Shown here: positions 27,762 to 35,392 of the stretch, piece by piece
Numbering within the stretch: position 1 is the stretch's first letter
How the letters are laid out: each line of letters begins with the position of its first letter
NCBI RefSeq assembly: GCF_031157275.1
Contig: NZ_JAVIFW010000007.1
Coordinates: forward strand, 310,001-374,000
Source: Streptomyces sp. LHD-70
GTDB lineage: Bacteria; Actinomycetota; Actinomycetes; Streptomycetales; Streptomycetaceae
Length of the DNA: 64,000 nt
Reading direction: 5' to 3'
Made by a program: the position numbers and the translations under genes
The notes under the pieces: generated by a model
The model's input: only the letters and a program-made list of their open reading frames with translations
The model's database searches: none
What the model was told of the DNA's origin: nothing

Positions 27762-28814
27762 TCACGCCCAGAGGTCGCCCATGGTGAAGCCCTCGGTGAA
27801 CGGGTCCTCGGGATCGAGGACATGGGTGCTGTAGCCGGTGATCCAGGACTGGCCGCCGACGGTCGGCACGACCGCTTCGTACGGGCCGACCTGGGTCTTG
27901 CGGACGAGCTCGCCGGTGTAGACCGTGCCGAGCACGCCCTCGTGGCGGAACTGCTGGTTCAGGGCGAGTTCGCCCTTGGCGTGCAGGGTGGCCATGCGGG
28001 CGCAGGTACCGGTACCGCAGGGGCAGCGGTCGACGGATCCGGTCCAGGTGGCGGGGTTGTCGAAGTCGACCGGGCCGCTCGCCATGGTCACCGCGTTCTT
28101 GCGGTCGGCGGCGGGGTTGGCGGTCGGTCCGGAGAGCTGGGAGATGGTGATGCCGATGCCCGAGTAGTCGGGGTGCTCCACGGGCAGCTGGTCCTGTGCG
28201 GCCCGGAGGATGAGCGAGGAGACCCGGGCGATCTCCGCGCCCTGTTCCGGGACGAGCTCCAGCCAGTCGAACTGCCGCACATCGGCGATGACGTAGAACA
28301 TGCCGCCCCAGCCGACGTCGACGGTCACCTTGCCGAGCTCGGGGACGTCGATCTTCGCGTCGAGGTGCGCGGCGAAGGCCGGGACGTTCTCGAACGTGAC
28401 GTTCTTGACCTTGCCGTTCCCGCACTCGGCCCGGATGCCGATGAGTCCTGCGGGGGACTCGAGCTTGAACTCGGTGACCGGCTCCTGCATCGGGATCATC
28501 CCGGTCTCAAGCAGGACGGTGGCGACGGAGATGGTGTTGCCGCCGCTCATCACGGGGTACTCGACCTGCTCCATGACGATGAAGCCGGCCGCCGCGTCCG
28601 GGTGCTTCGGCGGCACGATGAGGTTGCAGCACAGGGGCGGGTAGCCGCGCGGCTCGCGCAGCATGAGCTTGCGGAGCTGGTCGTCGTTCTTCTCGAGCCA
28701 CTTCATCTGCTCGTAGACGGTGTCGCCGGGGATGGTGGGAACTCCCCCGGTGATGACGCGCATCGGCTCGCCCGAGTGCGTCTCGACCGCGTGGATCATT
28801 CGCTTGAAAGACAT
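27762..28814 (-). CDS. Proline-racemase-family epimerase (hydroxyproline 2-epimerase-like), Ser/Cys type
   Basis: 350 residues. The second catalytic cysteine is present (Cys266 in DRCPCGTGT). The first site, normally MCGH, reads MSGGNTI (Ser90), so the enzyme is a Ser/Cys variant and also lacks the adjacent His. Cys/Cys members are proline racemases and 4-hydroxyproline 2-epimerases (HypF); Thr/Cys members are trans-3-hydroxyproline dehydratases. With a D-amino-acid oxidoreductase, RidA and a DapA-like deaminase nearby, epimerisation of hydroxyproline is the best inference, but substrate and reaction need testing because of Ser90. Confidence 0.8.
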   Translation of the reverse strand: MSFKRMIHAVETHSGEPMRVITGGVPTIPGDTVYEQMKWLEKNDDQLRKLMLREPRGYPPLCCNLIVPPKHPDAAAGFIVMEQVEYPVMSGGNTISVATVLLETGMIPMQEPVTEFKLESPAGLIGIRAECGNGKVKNVTFENVPAFAAHLDAKIDVPELGKVTVDVGWGGMFYVIADVRQFDWLELVPEQGAEIARVSSLILRAAQDQLPVEHPDYSGIGITISQLSGPTANPAADRKNAVTMASGPVDFDNPATWTGSVDRCPCGTGTCARMATLHAKGELALNQQFRHEGVLGTVYTGELVRKTQVGPYEAVVPTVGGQSWITGYSTHVLDPEDPFTEGFTMGDLWA

Positions 28815-28910
28815 GGTGGCTGCGTTTCCTTTGCTGCCTCTGGCGACGGTGCTGCCTCTGGCGACAGTGCTGCCTCTGGCGGCGGGCCGCCGGTACGAAC
28901 TGCCGTGCTG

Positions 28911-30287
28911 CTACGGGACCTTGACGGTCTCGGTGGCCGTGGGACGTGGCCCGACGGCGGCCGATTCGTGCAGCGCCTTGCCCTTGGTCTCGGGCGCCCA
29001 GGCGACACACATGGCGGTGCCGACGGCCGCGATGCCCGCGCCGACGAGCATCGACGGGCCGAGGCCGATGGTGTCCAGTCCGAGCGGAAGCAGATAGGTG
29101 CCCGCGGCCGCGCCGATCCGGCTGATGGAGCTGGCCACGCCCATGGCCGAGGCCCGGATGTGGGTGGGGAACAGCTCGGTCGGATAGATGTACTGCAGGA
29201 TGTTGCCGCCGCCGAGCGCCAGGGCGTTGATGACGAACATCGTGATCGCGAGTGCCGCAGCCATGCCGGGGAACAGGCCCAGCATCGCCAGCGAGACCGC
29301 CACCCCCACGAAGGTCCAGATGATCACCGGCCTGCGCCCGTACGTGTCCACCCACCGGATCGCGGGAAAACACCCGAGCAACGTCACGAGGCTCACGACC
29401 ACGGACCAGAGCAGGGCGGTGTTGCCGTCCTCGAAGCCGTACTCGCCGAGGATCACCGGATAGAACGTCCAGATCGCGAAGGCCGGAGCGACCTGACACA
29501 TCCAGAAGCCGCCGGCGAACAAGGTGCGTCCCAGGTATCCGCCCTTGAAGAGCTCACTGAGGCGGGCGCTCTTCGGGGGCTCGCTCTCCGACAGCTGCGT
29601 GAGTTCCGCGTCGGTCGGGTAGCGGCCGAAGGCGGTGTTGATGGCTTCGCGGGCATCCTCGGGACGGTTGTGGCTGAGCAGCCAGCGCGGGGACTCGGGC
29701 GTGCCGAGCCGGCCGAGGAGCAGGAGCACACCGGGCACGGCGGCGGTCGCGAGCATCCAGCGCCACCACTCGTCTCCACCGGAGGCGGAGACGAGGCATC
29801 CGACGAGGTAGGCGGTGGACGCGCCGACGAACCACATGGCGACGAGGGCGCCCATGGTCCGGCCACGGCGGTTCGACGGCAGCCATTCGGAGAGCAGCGC
29901 GGTGGCGATCGTGTGGTCCGCGCCGACCGCGAGTCCGGCGACGAAGCGCAGCGCGATCAGCTGCCAGGCCTCGGTCACGCCGAGCGAAAGCGCCGACGCG
30001 ACCACGAGCACGACCAGGTGGATGGTGTACATGGCCTGGCGGCCGACGCGGTCCGTGAGCCAGCCGAAGACGACCCCGCCGACCAGCACACCGACCAGCG
30101 CGGCGGCGCCCACCATTCCTTCGAGGAAGGTCGTGAGCCCCAGGTCCTTGTCGGCCCCGGCGATGGCCACGCCGATGATGCTGAGGATGAAGCCGTCGAG
30201 GAAGGGCCCTCCGGAGGACAGGAGGAACAGTTTGCGGTGAAACCGCCCGTAGGGCTGTCTGTCGATGATCGATTGGGTGTGGTCCAC
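28911..30287 (-). CDS. MFS sugar-porter-type transporter (copy A)
   Basis: 458 residues from GTG 30287, chosen for AGGAG 7 nt upstream; the longer frame runs through non-coding-looking sequence. Twelve membrane segments, SSGGPFLDGFILSIIG at the N-terminus, DRVGRQ after helix 2 and GTPESPRW before the central loop, all sugar-porter/aromatic-acid-porter landmarks. It faces the fusion regulator at 30602 across a 314-nt gap and starts the hydroxyproline-type operon. A clear paralogue lies at 35393-36766. A proline/hydroxyproline or betaine substrate is inferred. Confidence 0.88.
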   Translation of the reverse strand: MDHTQSIIDRQPYGRFHRKLFLLSSGGPFLDGFILSIIGVAIAGADKDLGLTTFLEGMVGAAALVGVLVGGVVFGWLTDRVGRQAMYTIHLVVLVVASALSLGVTEAWQLIALRFVAGLAVGADHTIATALLSEWLPSNRRGRTMGALVAMWFVGASTAYLVGCLVSASGGDEWWRWMLATAAVPGVLLLLGRLGTPESPRWLLSHNRPEDAREAINTAFGRYPTDAELTQLSESEPPKSARLSELFKGGYLGRTLFAGGFWMCQVAPAFAIWTFYPVILGEYGFEDGNTALLWSVVVSLVTLLGCFPAIRWVDTYGRRPVIIWTFVGVAVSLAMLGLFPGMAAALAITMFVINALALGGGNILQYIYPTELFPTHIRASAMGVASSISRIGAAAGTYLLPLGLDTIGLGPSMLVGAGIAAVGTAMCVAWAPETKGKALHESAAVGPRPTATETVKVP

Positions 30288-30342
30288 GAGAATTGCTCCT
30301 GCTTTCAGTTCCGCCAGCCCCTTGGGCCGACTCACAGGTCTC

Positions 30343-30359
30343 GGATCACGTCGTGATCC
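30343..30359. promoter_or_regulatory. 17-bp perfect palindrome, candidate operator
   Basis: GGATCACGTCGTGATCC: perfect 8-bp arms around a central T, 56 nt upstream of the MFS start and 243 nt from the divergent regulator. Size and symmetry suit a dimeric GntR/FadR-type repressor. I see no matching copy in the gap next to the second regulator (35000-35392). Confidence 0.55.
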
Positions 30360-30403
30360 CCGAGGTGCCGGGGAGCCGCGGCGTCGGGAGACGCGACCTG
30401 TGC

Positions 30404-30426
30404 GTCCGTAAAAGCCCGTAAAAGCC
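30404..30426. repeat. Short tandem repeat in the divergent promoter region
   Basis: CCGTAAAAGCC occurs twice in tandem with a one-base overlap, just beyond the palindrome. It may be part of the control region; too short to interpret alone. Confidence 0.4.
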
Positions 30427-30587
30427 AAGGGGGTAGCGCCGAATGGGAGGGGAAAGGGCTCGGGGTGCCTTGTGGGCGTCGGCCGTGTTGCCGCCGGATT
30501 GCCAGGAAGTCTGCGACGCAGCCCGGCCCACAACAATGGCCCTGTGTGAACACTCGGCGTCACGGCCTCACGAGTTTTAAATACGCC

Positions 30588-30593
30588 TACACT
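30588..30593 (+). promoter_or_regulatory. Candidate -10 element of fusion regulator A
   Basis: TACACT ends 8 nt before the ATG at 30602, which would give a leaderless message; no Shine-Dalgarno sequence precedes the ATG. No good -35 is visible. The rest of the 314-nt gap (30288-30601) holds the palindrome and tandem repeat listed separately. Confidence 0.45.
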
Positions 30594-30601
30594 GGATCGC
30601 G

Positions 30602-32467
30602 ATGCCCAAGGAACCCCGCCGCCCTCTCGCCCTCACCGACAGCGAACGCGCCACCCTGTCGACCTGGGCGCGCAGCCGCACCAGCACACGGGTGCAGGCG
30701 CAGCGCGCCCAGATCGTCCTCGCGAGCGCGGAGGGCGCGGACAACACGTCCGTGGCCGAGGAGCTCGGCGTCTCCCGGCACATGGTCGGCACATGGCTCT
30801 CGCGGTTCCTGTCCGAAGGCCTCGACGGTCTCGCCGAGCGCCCTCGAACGGGCAGGCCTGCCGAGATCGACGACGAGTCCGTCGCCCGGATCCTCGTACG
30901 CCTGCTCACGGCACCGCCCGCAGGTGCGCGGTCCTGGTCGACGCGGGCCATGGCCGCCGAATCAGGGCTCAGCCAGACGACGGTGAGCCGCATCTGGCGT
31001 ACCTACGGGCTCCAGGTCCGCGCCGGACGGGTCCCACCTGCCGAGGCATCGCCGAGCTCTCTGCCGGGCTCTCTGCCGGGCTCTCTGCCGCTCGAAGTCC
31101 GTGACGTGGCCGGGCTGTTCATCGCTCCTCCCGTTCGGGTCCTCGCCCTCACCTCGCGCGATCCCGGCTCGCCCCGGCGCCGCCGCCCCGCCTCGGGCAC
31201 ACCCCCGCTGGACCGGCCCTCGACGCGGGCGCGCAACCTGTTCGCCGCGGCCGACACCTTCGCAACGCTCCGAGGCGGCTCCACGGCTCGGTCCACCACC
31301 AGCGAGCCTTCCTGGCACGACTCGCTCCAGGACTTCCTGAACGCCCTCGACCGGAGCGCCGCCCCGAACCTGTCGGTACACCTTCTGGTCGGGGGCGAGG
31401 CGACCCCGTGGGCCCGCCCCGCCATCGAAGCCTGGACGCAGGAGAACTCGCGTTTCCAGGGGCACTTCGTCTCTGGTTCGGCATGGCTCGGCGGGGTCGA
31501 ACTACTCCTTGCCGGCAATCCGCTGCTCAGCCACGAAACAGCCCCCGGGCTCGGCTCCGCCCTGCCCGGACTCCGCGCCGACTTGCACACATGGTGTGCC
31601 GGCTGGAGCACGGAAGCAGCCCCCTTCACGTGGAAGCTGACTTACGACTCAAACAATCAGAACTACGAGCATTCACAGACCTCGAACGGGAGGGACGCGA
31701 GCCCAGAGGCAGTCGACGATTCACTCGAGTTGCCCGGCAACCGGCCGGCGGCCGACCCGGTGGTCCGTGCAGTGCGCGAAGAGCTGCTCTCCGTACGCCG
31801 CCCGTCCGCGGAGCGAGTCAGGGAAGCTCCCCTGGCGGCCCAGCTCGGACTGTCCCGCGGTGCCATCCGCAAGGCACTTCATGCCCTCGCCGACGAGGGG
31901 CTGTTGGAACGGCTGCCGCAGGGCGGGGCGGCGTATCCGCACGTCGACGTCAACACGATCGTGGACCTCTACGCCGCGCGGAGCGCACTCGGAGCGGTGC
32001 TCATACATCGGGCCGCGATGCTCGACCAGCGCGAGCTACGCCCCGTAAGAGCGGCACTGTCCGAAGTTCGCGCTGTCGCCCGGGCAGGCCGTGACCACGC
32101 GCGGATCGGCGCCGCGGACCTGTCCTTCCAGGATGCGATCGCCGCGACCGCGAACCTGCCCCAGTCCAGCCTGTTGTTCCAGCGCCTCACCATGCGCCTG
32201 CGGATGTTTCTCTCCATCGTCCAACTGGGCTTTCCCGACTCGGCCGTTGACCTCATCTCCCGGGAGGACGCCGTGATCTTCGAAGCGATCCGCGAAGGGG
32301 ACGGCGACGAGGCCGCTCGCCTGTGGCGCGTCAAGGTCGAGCGCAGCGTCCGCTACATGGTCACCCAGCTCCCCGACGGACACTTCGACCCCAACCTCTG
32401 GCTGGCCCTGGCCGGCAAGCCGACGCCGCGGCCCGGGGACCCGCGCAAGTCCGCGTCGGGTTCGTAG
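30602..32467 (+). CDS. Fusion regulator A: dead IS630-type transposase + GntR/FadR regulator
   Basis: 621 residues in one frame. Residues 1-140 are the IS630 transposase DNA-binding part: HTH at 33-70 (VAEELGVSRHMVGTWLSRFL) and a second at 111-137 (WSTRAMAAESGLSQTTVSR). Residues 166-350 follow the IS630 DDE domain: VRDVAGLFIAPP, SVHLLVGGEATP (intact form HLVLDNxxTH), a GSAWLGGVE segment and a tryptophan-rich end. The first two catalytic Asp are lost; only Glu300 remains. SLPG repeats (153-163) replace a missing stretch. Residues 386-450 are a GntR winged HTH (REAPLAAQLGLSRGAIRKAL) and 450-590 an FCD-type helical domain. Divergent from MFS copy A. It probably controls the adjacent operon; two DNA-binding modules in one chain is unusual. 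Confidence 0.85.
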   Translation: MPKEPRRPLALTDSERATLSTWARSRTSTRVQAQRAQIVLASAEGADNTSVAEELGVSRHMVGTWLSRFLSEGLDGLAERPRTGRPAEIDDESVARILVRLLTAPPAGARSWSTRAMAAESGLSQTTVSRIWRTYGLQVRAGRVPPAEASPSSLPGSLPGSLPLEVRDVAGLFIAPPVRVLALTSRDPGSPRRRRPASGTPPLDRPSTRARNLFAAADTFATLRGGSTARSTTSEPSWHDSLQDFLNALDRSAAPNLSVHLLVGGEATPWARPAIEAWTQENSRFQGHFVSGSAWLGGVELLLAGNPLLSHETAPGLGSALPGLRADLHTWCAGWSTEAAPFTWKLTYDSNNQNYEHSQTSNGRDASPEAVDDSLELPGNRPAADPVVRAVREELLSVRRPSAERVREAPLAAQLGLSRGAIRKALHALADEGLLERLPQGGAAYPHVDVNTIVDLYAARSALGAVLIHRAAMLDQRELRPVRAALSEVRAVARAGRDHARIGAADLSFQDAIAATANLPQSSLLFQRLTMRLRMFLSIVQLGFPDSAVDLISREDAVIFEAIREGDGDEAARLWRVKVERSVRYMVTQLPDGHFDPNLWLALAGKPTPRPGDPRKSASGS

Positions 32468-32519
32468 CTCCGGAGCTCTGACTCGTTCACCCGCGACTAT
32501 CGGAGTTCCCCGGCCAGGC

Positions 32520-32765
32520 CGAGTCCTCATGGACGAGCCGTTCAGCGCACTCGACCCGCTGATCCGCCGCGACATGCAGGACCTGCTGCTCACCCTGCAA
32601 CGGGACCTGCGGCGCACGATCGCCTTCGTCACCCACAAGCAACATCGAGGCCGGCGGTGCGTTCGTACTCGACGCCCGCGGACGTGTGGTCGGGGTCGCC
32701 CGGGACGACCTGCTCACCCAGGCCGCCGGGGGCCGGGCAGAGCACCTGCGGGAGGTTCACCGTGC
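32520..32765 (+). pseudogene. Relic of glycine-betaine ABC ATPase (ProV/OpuAA type), internally deleted
   Basis: The Walker B and switch region RVLMDEPFSALDPLIRRD, then FVTH, is followed by a frame change at about 32635. The other frame then reads NIEAGGAFVLDARGRVVGVA, RDDLLTQAAGG and RAEHLREV, which match the CBS-domain C-terminus of ProV. The segment between (about 65 codons in intact proteins) and the whole N-terminal half with Walker A are absent. A dead gene, fitting the betaine theme of the locus. Confidence 0.7.
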
Positions 32766-32817
32766 TCGCGTCCCTCGCCCGCCCGCAGCCGAACTCAACG
32801 ACGAGCCTGAGCACGCA

Positions 32818-32932
32818 CTGACGATGAGGCGCTCGTGCCCAAGGCGTTTGCACGCCTCCAGGACCGGAGTGAGCCCGAAGCCCAGCTCAGTGGCGACCTG
32901 CTCGTCGTTGTGCCGCACCGTCTGTTCTACCG
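32818..32932 (-). pseudogene. Relic: GntR-type helix-turn-helix fragment
   Basis: A - strand frame reads NDEQVATELGFGLTPVLEAC then KRLGHERLIVSA, closely resembling the recognition helix and wing of GntR/FadR regulators (usual form ELGxxxTPVREALKRL). No start and no effector domain follow. The sequence between this and the end of regulator B (to 33151) shows nothing I can assign. Confidence 0.5.
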
Positions 32933-33151
32933 GTGGCGCAGCAGCACCCCTTGACGCCGAGATCGTCGTAGTGGCTGCCACCCACCACCCGTACCTCGAG
33001 GACCCCCTGGTCAGGTGCGACAACCTGGCGACGCGTGTGGTGCGCCGTGAGCTGATCTCGCCGCGCCCCGCCTGCAAGGCCACCGGCAGGACAGCAGGTG
33101 GCCAAGCGAGGTGTGCCGACGATGCCGCCGCCCGGCGGCGAACCCTCCGCG

Positions 33152-34999
33152 TCAGTGCACGGCGCCCCGTACGTCCTCGGGATGCAGGCGGGGCCTGCCC
33201 GCAAGGGATGTCCAGAGGTGCGAATCGGCGTCGTCCTCCGGGAGTTGGGCGAGCATGTAGTGAACGCACCGTTCGATCTTGACTCGCCACAGGCGGGCCG
33301 CCTCGTTCCCGTCCGCATCGCACAACGCGTCGTAGACGACGGCGTCTTCATTGGCGATGGTGCCGCACGCCTGGCTGTAGTCCATGTCCAGGACCGTGAC
33401 GAACATACGCAGCCGGGCCGTGAGGCGTTCGAAGGTGTGGGCGGCCTCCGGCAGATCCGCGCTGCGTGCGAGGGCGTCCTGGAACCGCAGGTCGTCTTCA
33501 CGAATACGTGTGTGGTCGTTTTCTCGGGCGGCGGCGCGGACCTCCGCCAGGGCGGCCGAGGGCGAGGCCAGTTTCTCCGGCCCGAGCATGGCGACACGGC
33601 GGATGAGCAGTGCACCGAGACTGGCCCGCAGGGCATAGAGGTCGAGGACGTCCTTCGCCGTGATGGCGGGGACAGCGGTCCCACCACCGGGGAGCAGCTC
33701 CAGCATGCCTTCCTCGGCCAGTGCCCGGAGCCCCGCACGGACGACCCGGCGCGAAAGGCCGAGACGGGAAGCGAGCGGAGCCTCCCGCACGCGCTCTCCC
33801 GGCCGGTAGCCGGCGGCGAGGACGGCTTCCCGCAACAGCCCTACGACGGGGTCCGTGGTGATGGGGGCTCCGGCAGGAGTGTCGACGGGTGCGATCCGGG
33901 GCGCCGTGCCGGTGCCGACGTGCTCGGCTGTACGCACATCCGGCACCCTTGAGTCACTACCAGGGCCACAGATGGCCGGGTTTTCGTAAGGCAGACGTGC
34001 CGCTGCACTACGCATGAACGGGCTGGCGGACGGGGTCCACGTGGTGGACCAGGTCAGCAGCGCGTCACGGAGGCGGGACCCCTCGGGTGCTGCTCCACGA
34101 GAGGGCCGGCCGTCCGCAGCGAGCAGACGCCGGGTCTCATCGGTCCACTCCCCGGGAGTGGGCGCCAGGTGCCAGCGGAGGCATCGGGAGTCGGCTGCGT
34201 CCGGTCCGTCGAGAACACCGCGGGTATCCGCCGGCACACCGTGCGCGAGCAGGTGCACGCTTGCCCCGGCACCCGCTCCCGACGTCACCCTCTTCAGGAA
34301 TGCGCGCAGCCCAGAGGGAACCGTCGCGCCTTCCGCATCCACCTGGCCCCGCAGCGCCGCGAAGGCTCCGGCGACGGCCAGCACCTGGGGCACGTCCGCG
34401 TCCTGACCGAACAGGCGCCCAGCGGTGGTCGGTTGGGACCTGCGTGCGGCCACGCCTCGTCCGGCGCGGGCCGTCACGGCGAGCACACACATGGGCGGAG
34501 CGAGGAACAGGCCGACCATCTCCTCGGCGTGATCCGGCAGGGACCACGCCGAGCGCACCCGGGTCCCGTTGCGAGGTGCCCCCTGCACGCTGTAGGTCCG
34601 CCAGACTCTGCTCACCGTGCTCTGACTCAGGCCGGTCTCAGCCGCCATGGCGCGGGTCGACCAAGCCCGCCTGGCACCGGACGGCGGAGGCGTGAGCGTA
34701 CGGAGGAGAACGTGGGCCACCGTGTCGTCGTCCGCCGTGGGCGGGCGCCCGGGACGTGGTTGCTCATCCAGGCCGTCAAGCCGCTCGGCAAGGAAACGGG
34801 CCCGCCATTTGCCGACCATGTCGCGGGAGATACCGAGGCGTTGGGCCACAGCGGTGTTGGTGGGCTCCTTCTCACAGGCCAGCACGATCTTCGCGCGCAG
34901 GGCTTGAGCCTGCGAGCACGTACGACTGCGGGTCCACTGCAGGAGCGTGGCCCGCTCGTCCTCAGTGAGGTACACGGCGTTGCGGGGTCGGCCAGCCAT
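33152..34999 (-). CDS. Fusion regulator B: dead IS630-type transposase + GntR/FadR regulator
   Basis: 615 residues with the same layout as regulator A. HTH 33-70 (VAQRLGISRDMVGKWRARFL), second HTH 112-138 (WSTRAMAAETGLSQSTVSR), DDE remnant about 158-340 (MVGLFLAPPMCVLAV, VHLLAHGVPAD) with both Asp positions lost and the Glu region altered (APTPGEWTDE), GntR winged HTH 383-445 (REAPLASRLGLSRRVVRAGL) and an FCD-type domain to about 588. Start ATG 34999. It diverges from MFS copy B, mirroring the A module. The C-terminal half is more similar to regulator A than the DDE part, suggesting the DDE part is under weaker constraint. Confidence 0.85.
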   Translation of the reverse strand: MAGRPRNAVYLTEDERATLLQWTRSRTCSQAQALRAKIVLACEKEPTNTAVAQRLGISRDMVGKWRARFLAERLDGLDEQPRPGRPPTADDDTVAHVLLRTLTPPPSGARRAWSTRAMAAETGLSQSTVSRVWRTYSVQGAPRNGTRVRSAWSLPDHAEEMVGLFLAPPMCVLAVTARAGRGVAARRSQPTTAGRLFGQDADVPQVLAVAGAFAALRGQVDAEGATVPSGLRAFLKRVTSGAGAGASVHLLAHGVPADTRGVLDGPDAADSRCLRWHLAPTPGEWTDETRRLLAADGRPSRGAAPEGSRLRDALLTWSTTWTPSASPFMRSAAARLPYENPAICGPGSDSRVPDVRTAEHVGTGTAPRIAPVDTPAGAPITTDPVVGLLREAVLAAGYRPGERVREAPLASRLGLSRRVVRAGLRALAEEGMLELLPGGGTAVPAITAKDVLDLYALRASLGALLIRRVAMLGPEKLASPSAALAEVRAAARENDHTRIREDDLRFQDALARSADLPEAAHTFERLTARLRMFVTVLDMDYSQACGTIANEDAVVYDALCDADGNEAARLWRVKIERCVHYMLAQLPEDDADSHLWTSLAGRPRLHPEDVRGAVH

Positions 35000-35006
35000 G
35001 CCATCA

Positions 35007-35012
35007 ATCGTA
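35007..35012 (-). promoter_or_regulatory. Candidate -10 element of fusion regulator B
   Basis: On the - strand TACGAT ends 7 nt before ATG 34999, again giving a leaderless message, as for regulator A. Confidence 0.42.
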
Positions 35013-35392
35013 GCCGAATTTCCGACTCACAGACAGGCCAGACCCTGGTGAGACAGCAGGGGCATTGTTGGCCGCTCCTGGCCTTCACATACTTCGTGTC
35101 ATCCGGCGGCCACGATTCCGCCAGCCAAGAGAAAGCCGCGAGTTCCCTCGATCACTGCGACACCGTCCACCTGTCCGTAGGGGCGGATGGGACGCAGGAA
35201 TCGATCCCGCAAGCCCGGGGCGGACCACGCTCACCGGGCACGGCACCCGCGACATCGGAACGCAGTGTGTCCCGCCCGGACATCCACACCAAGGCAGCGA
35301 CCGGGCATCCAATTCCACGACACGACATCAACCCGGACCTGTGCCGGGCCTACGCTTTCAAGTAGGCCCGGGAACCGCTCCCGGAGGCTGAG
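35013..35392. other. Divergent intergenic region, regulator B / MFS copy B
   Basis: 380 nt without a convincing frame. GGAGG at 35382-35386 serves the MFS ATG at 35393. I find no long palindrome comparable to that upstream of MFS copy A. Confidence 0.5.

Noticed and set aside
27186..30356. A 1056-codon + strand open frame opposite the RidA, epimerase and MFS genes.
   Set aside because: Same codon-bias artefact: His/Arg/Gly-rich with no domain, while the - strand genes are unmistakable.
30288..35392. IS630 insertion sequences with terminal inverted repeats around the fusion genes.
   Set aside because: I find no matching terminal repeats or TA duplications next to either gene, and the catalytic Asp residues are gone; these are not active elements.
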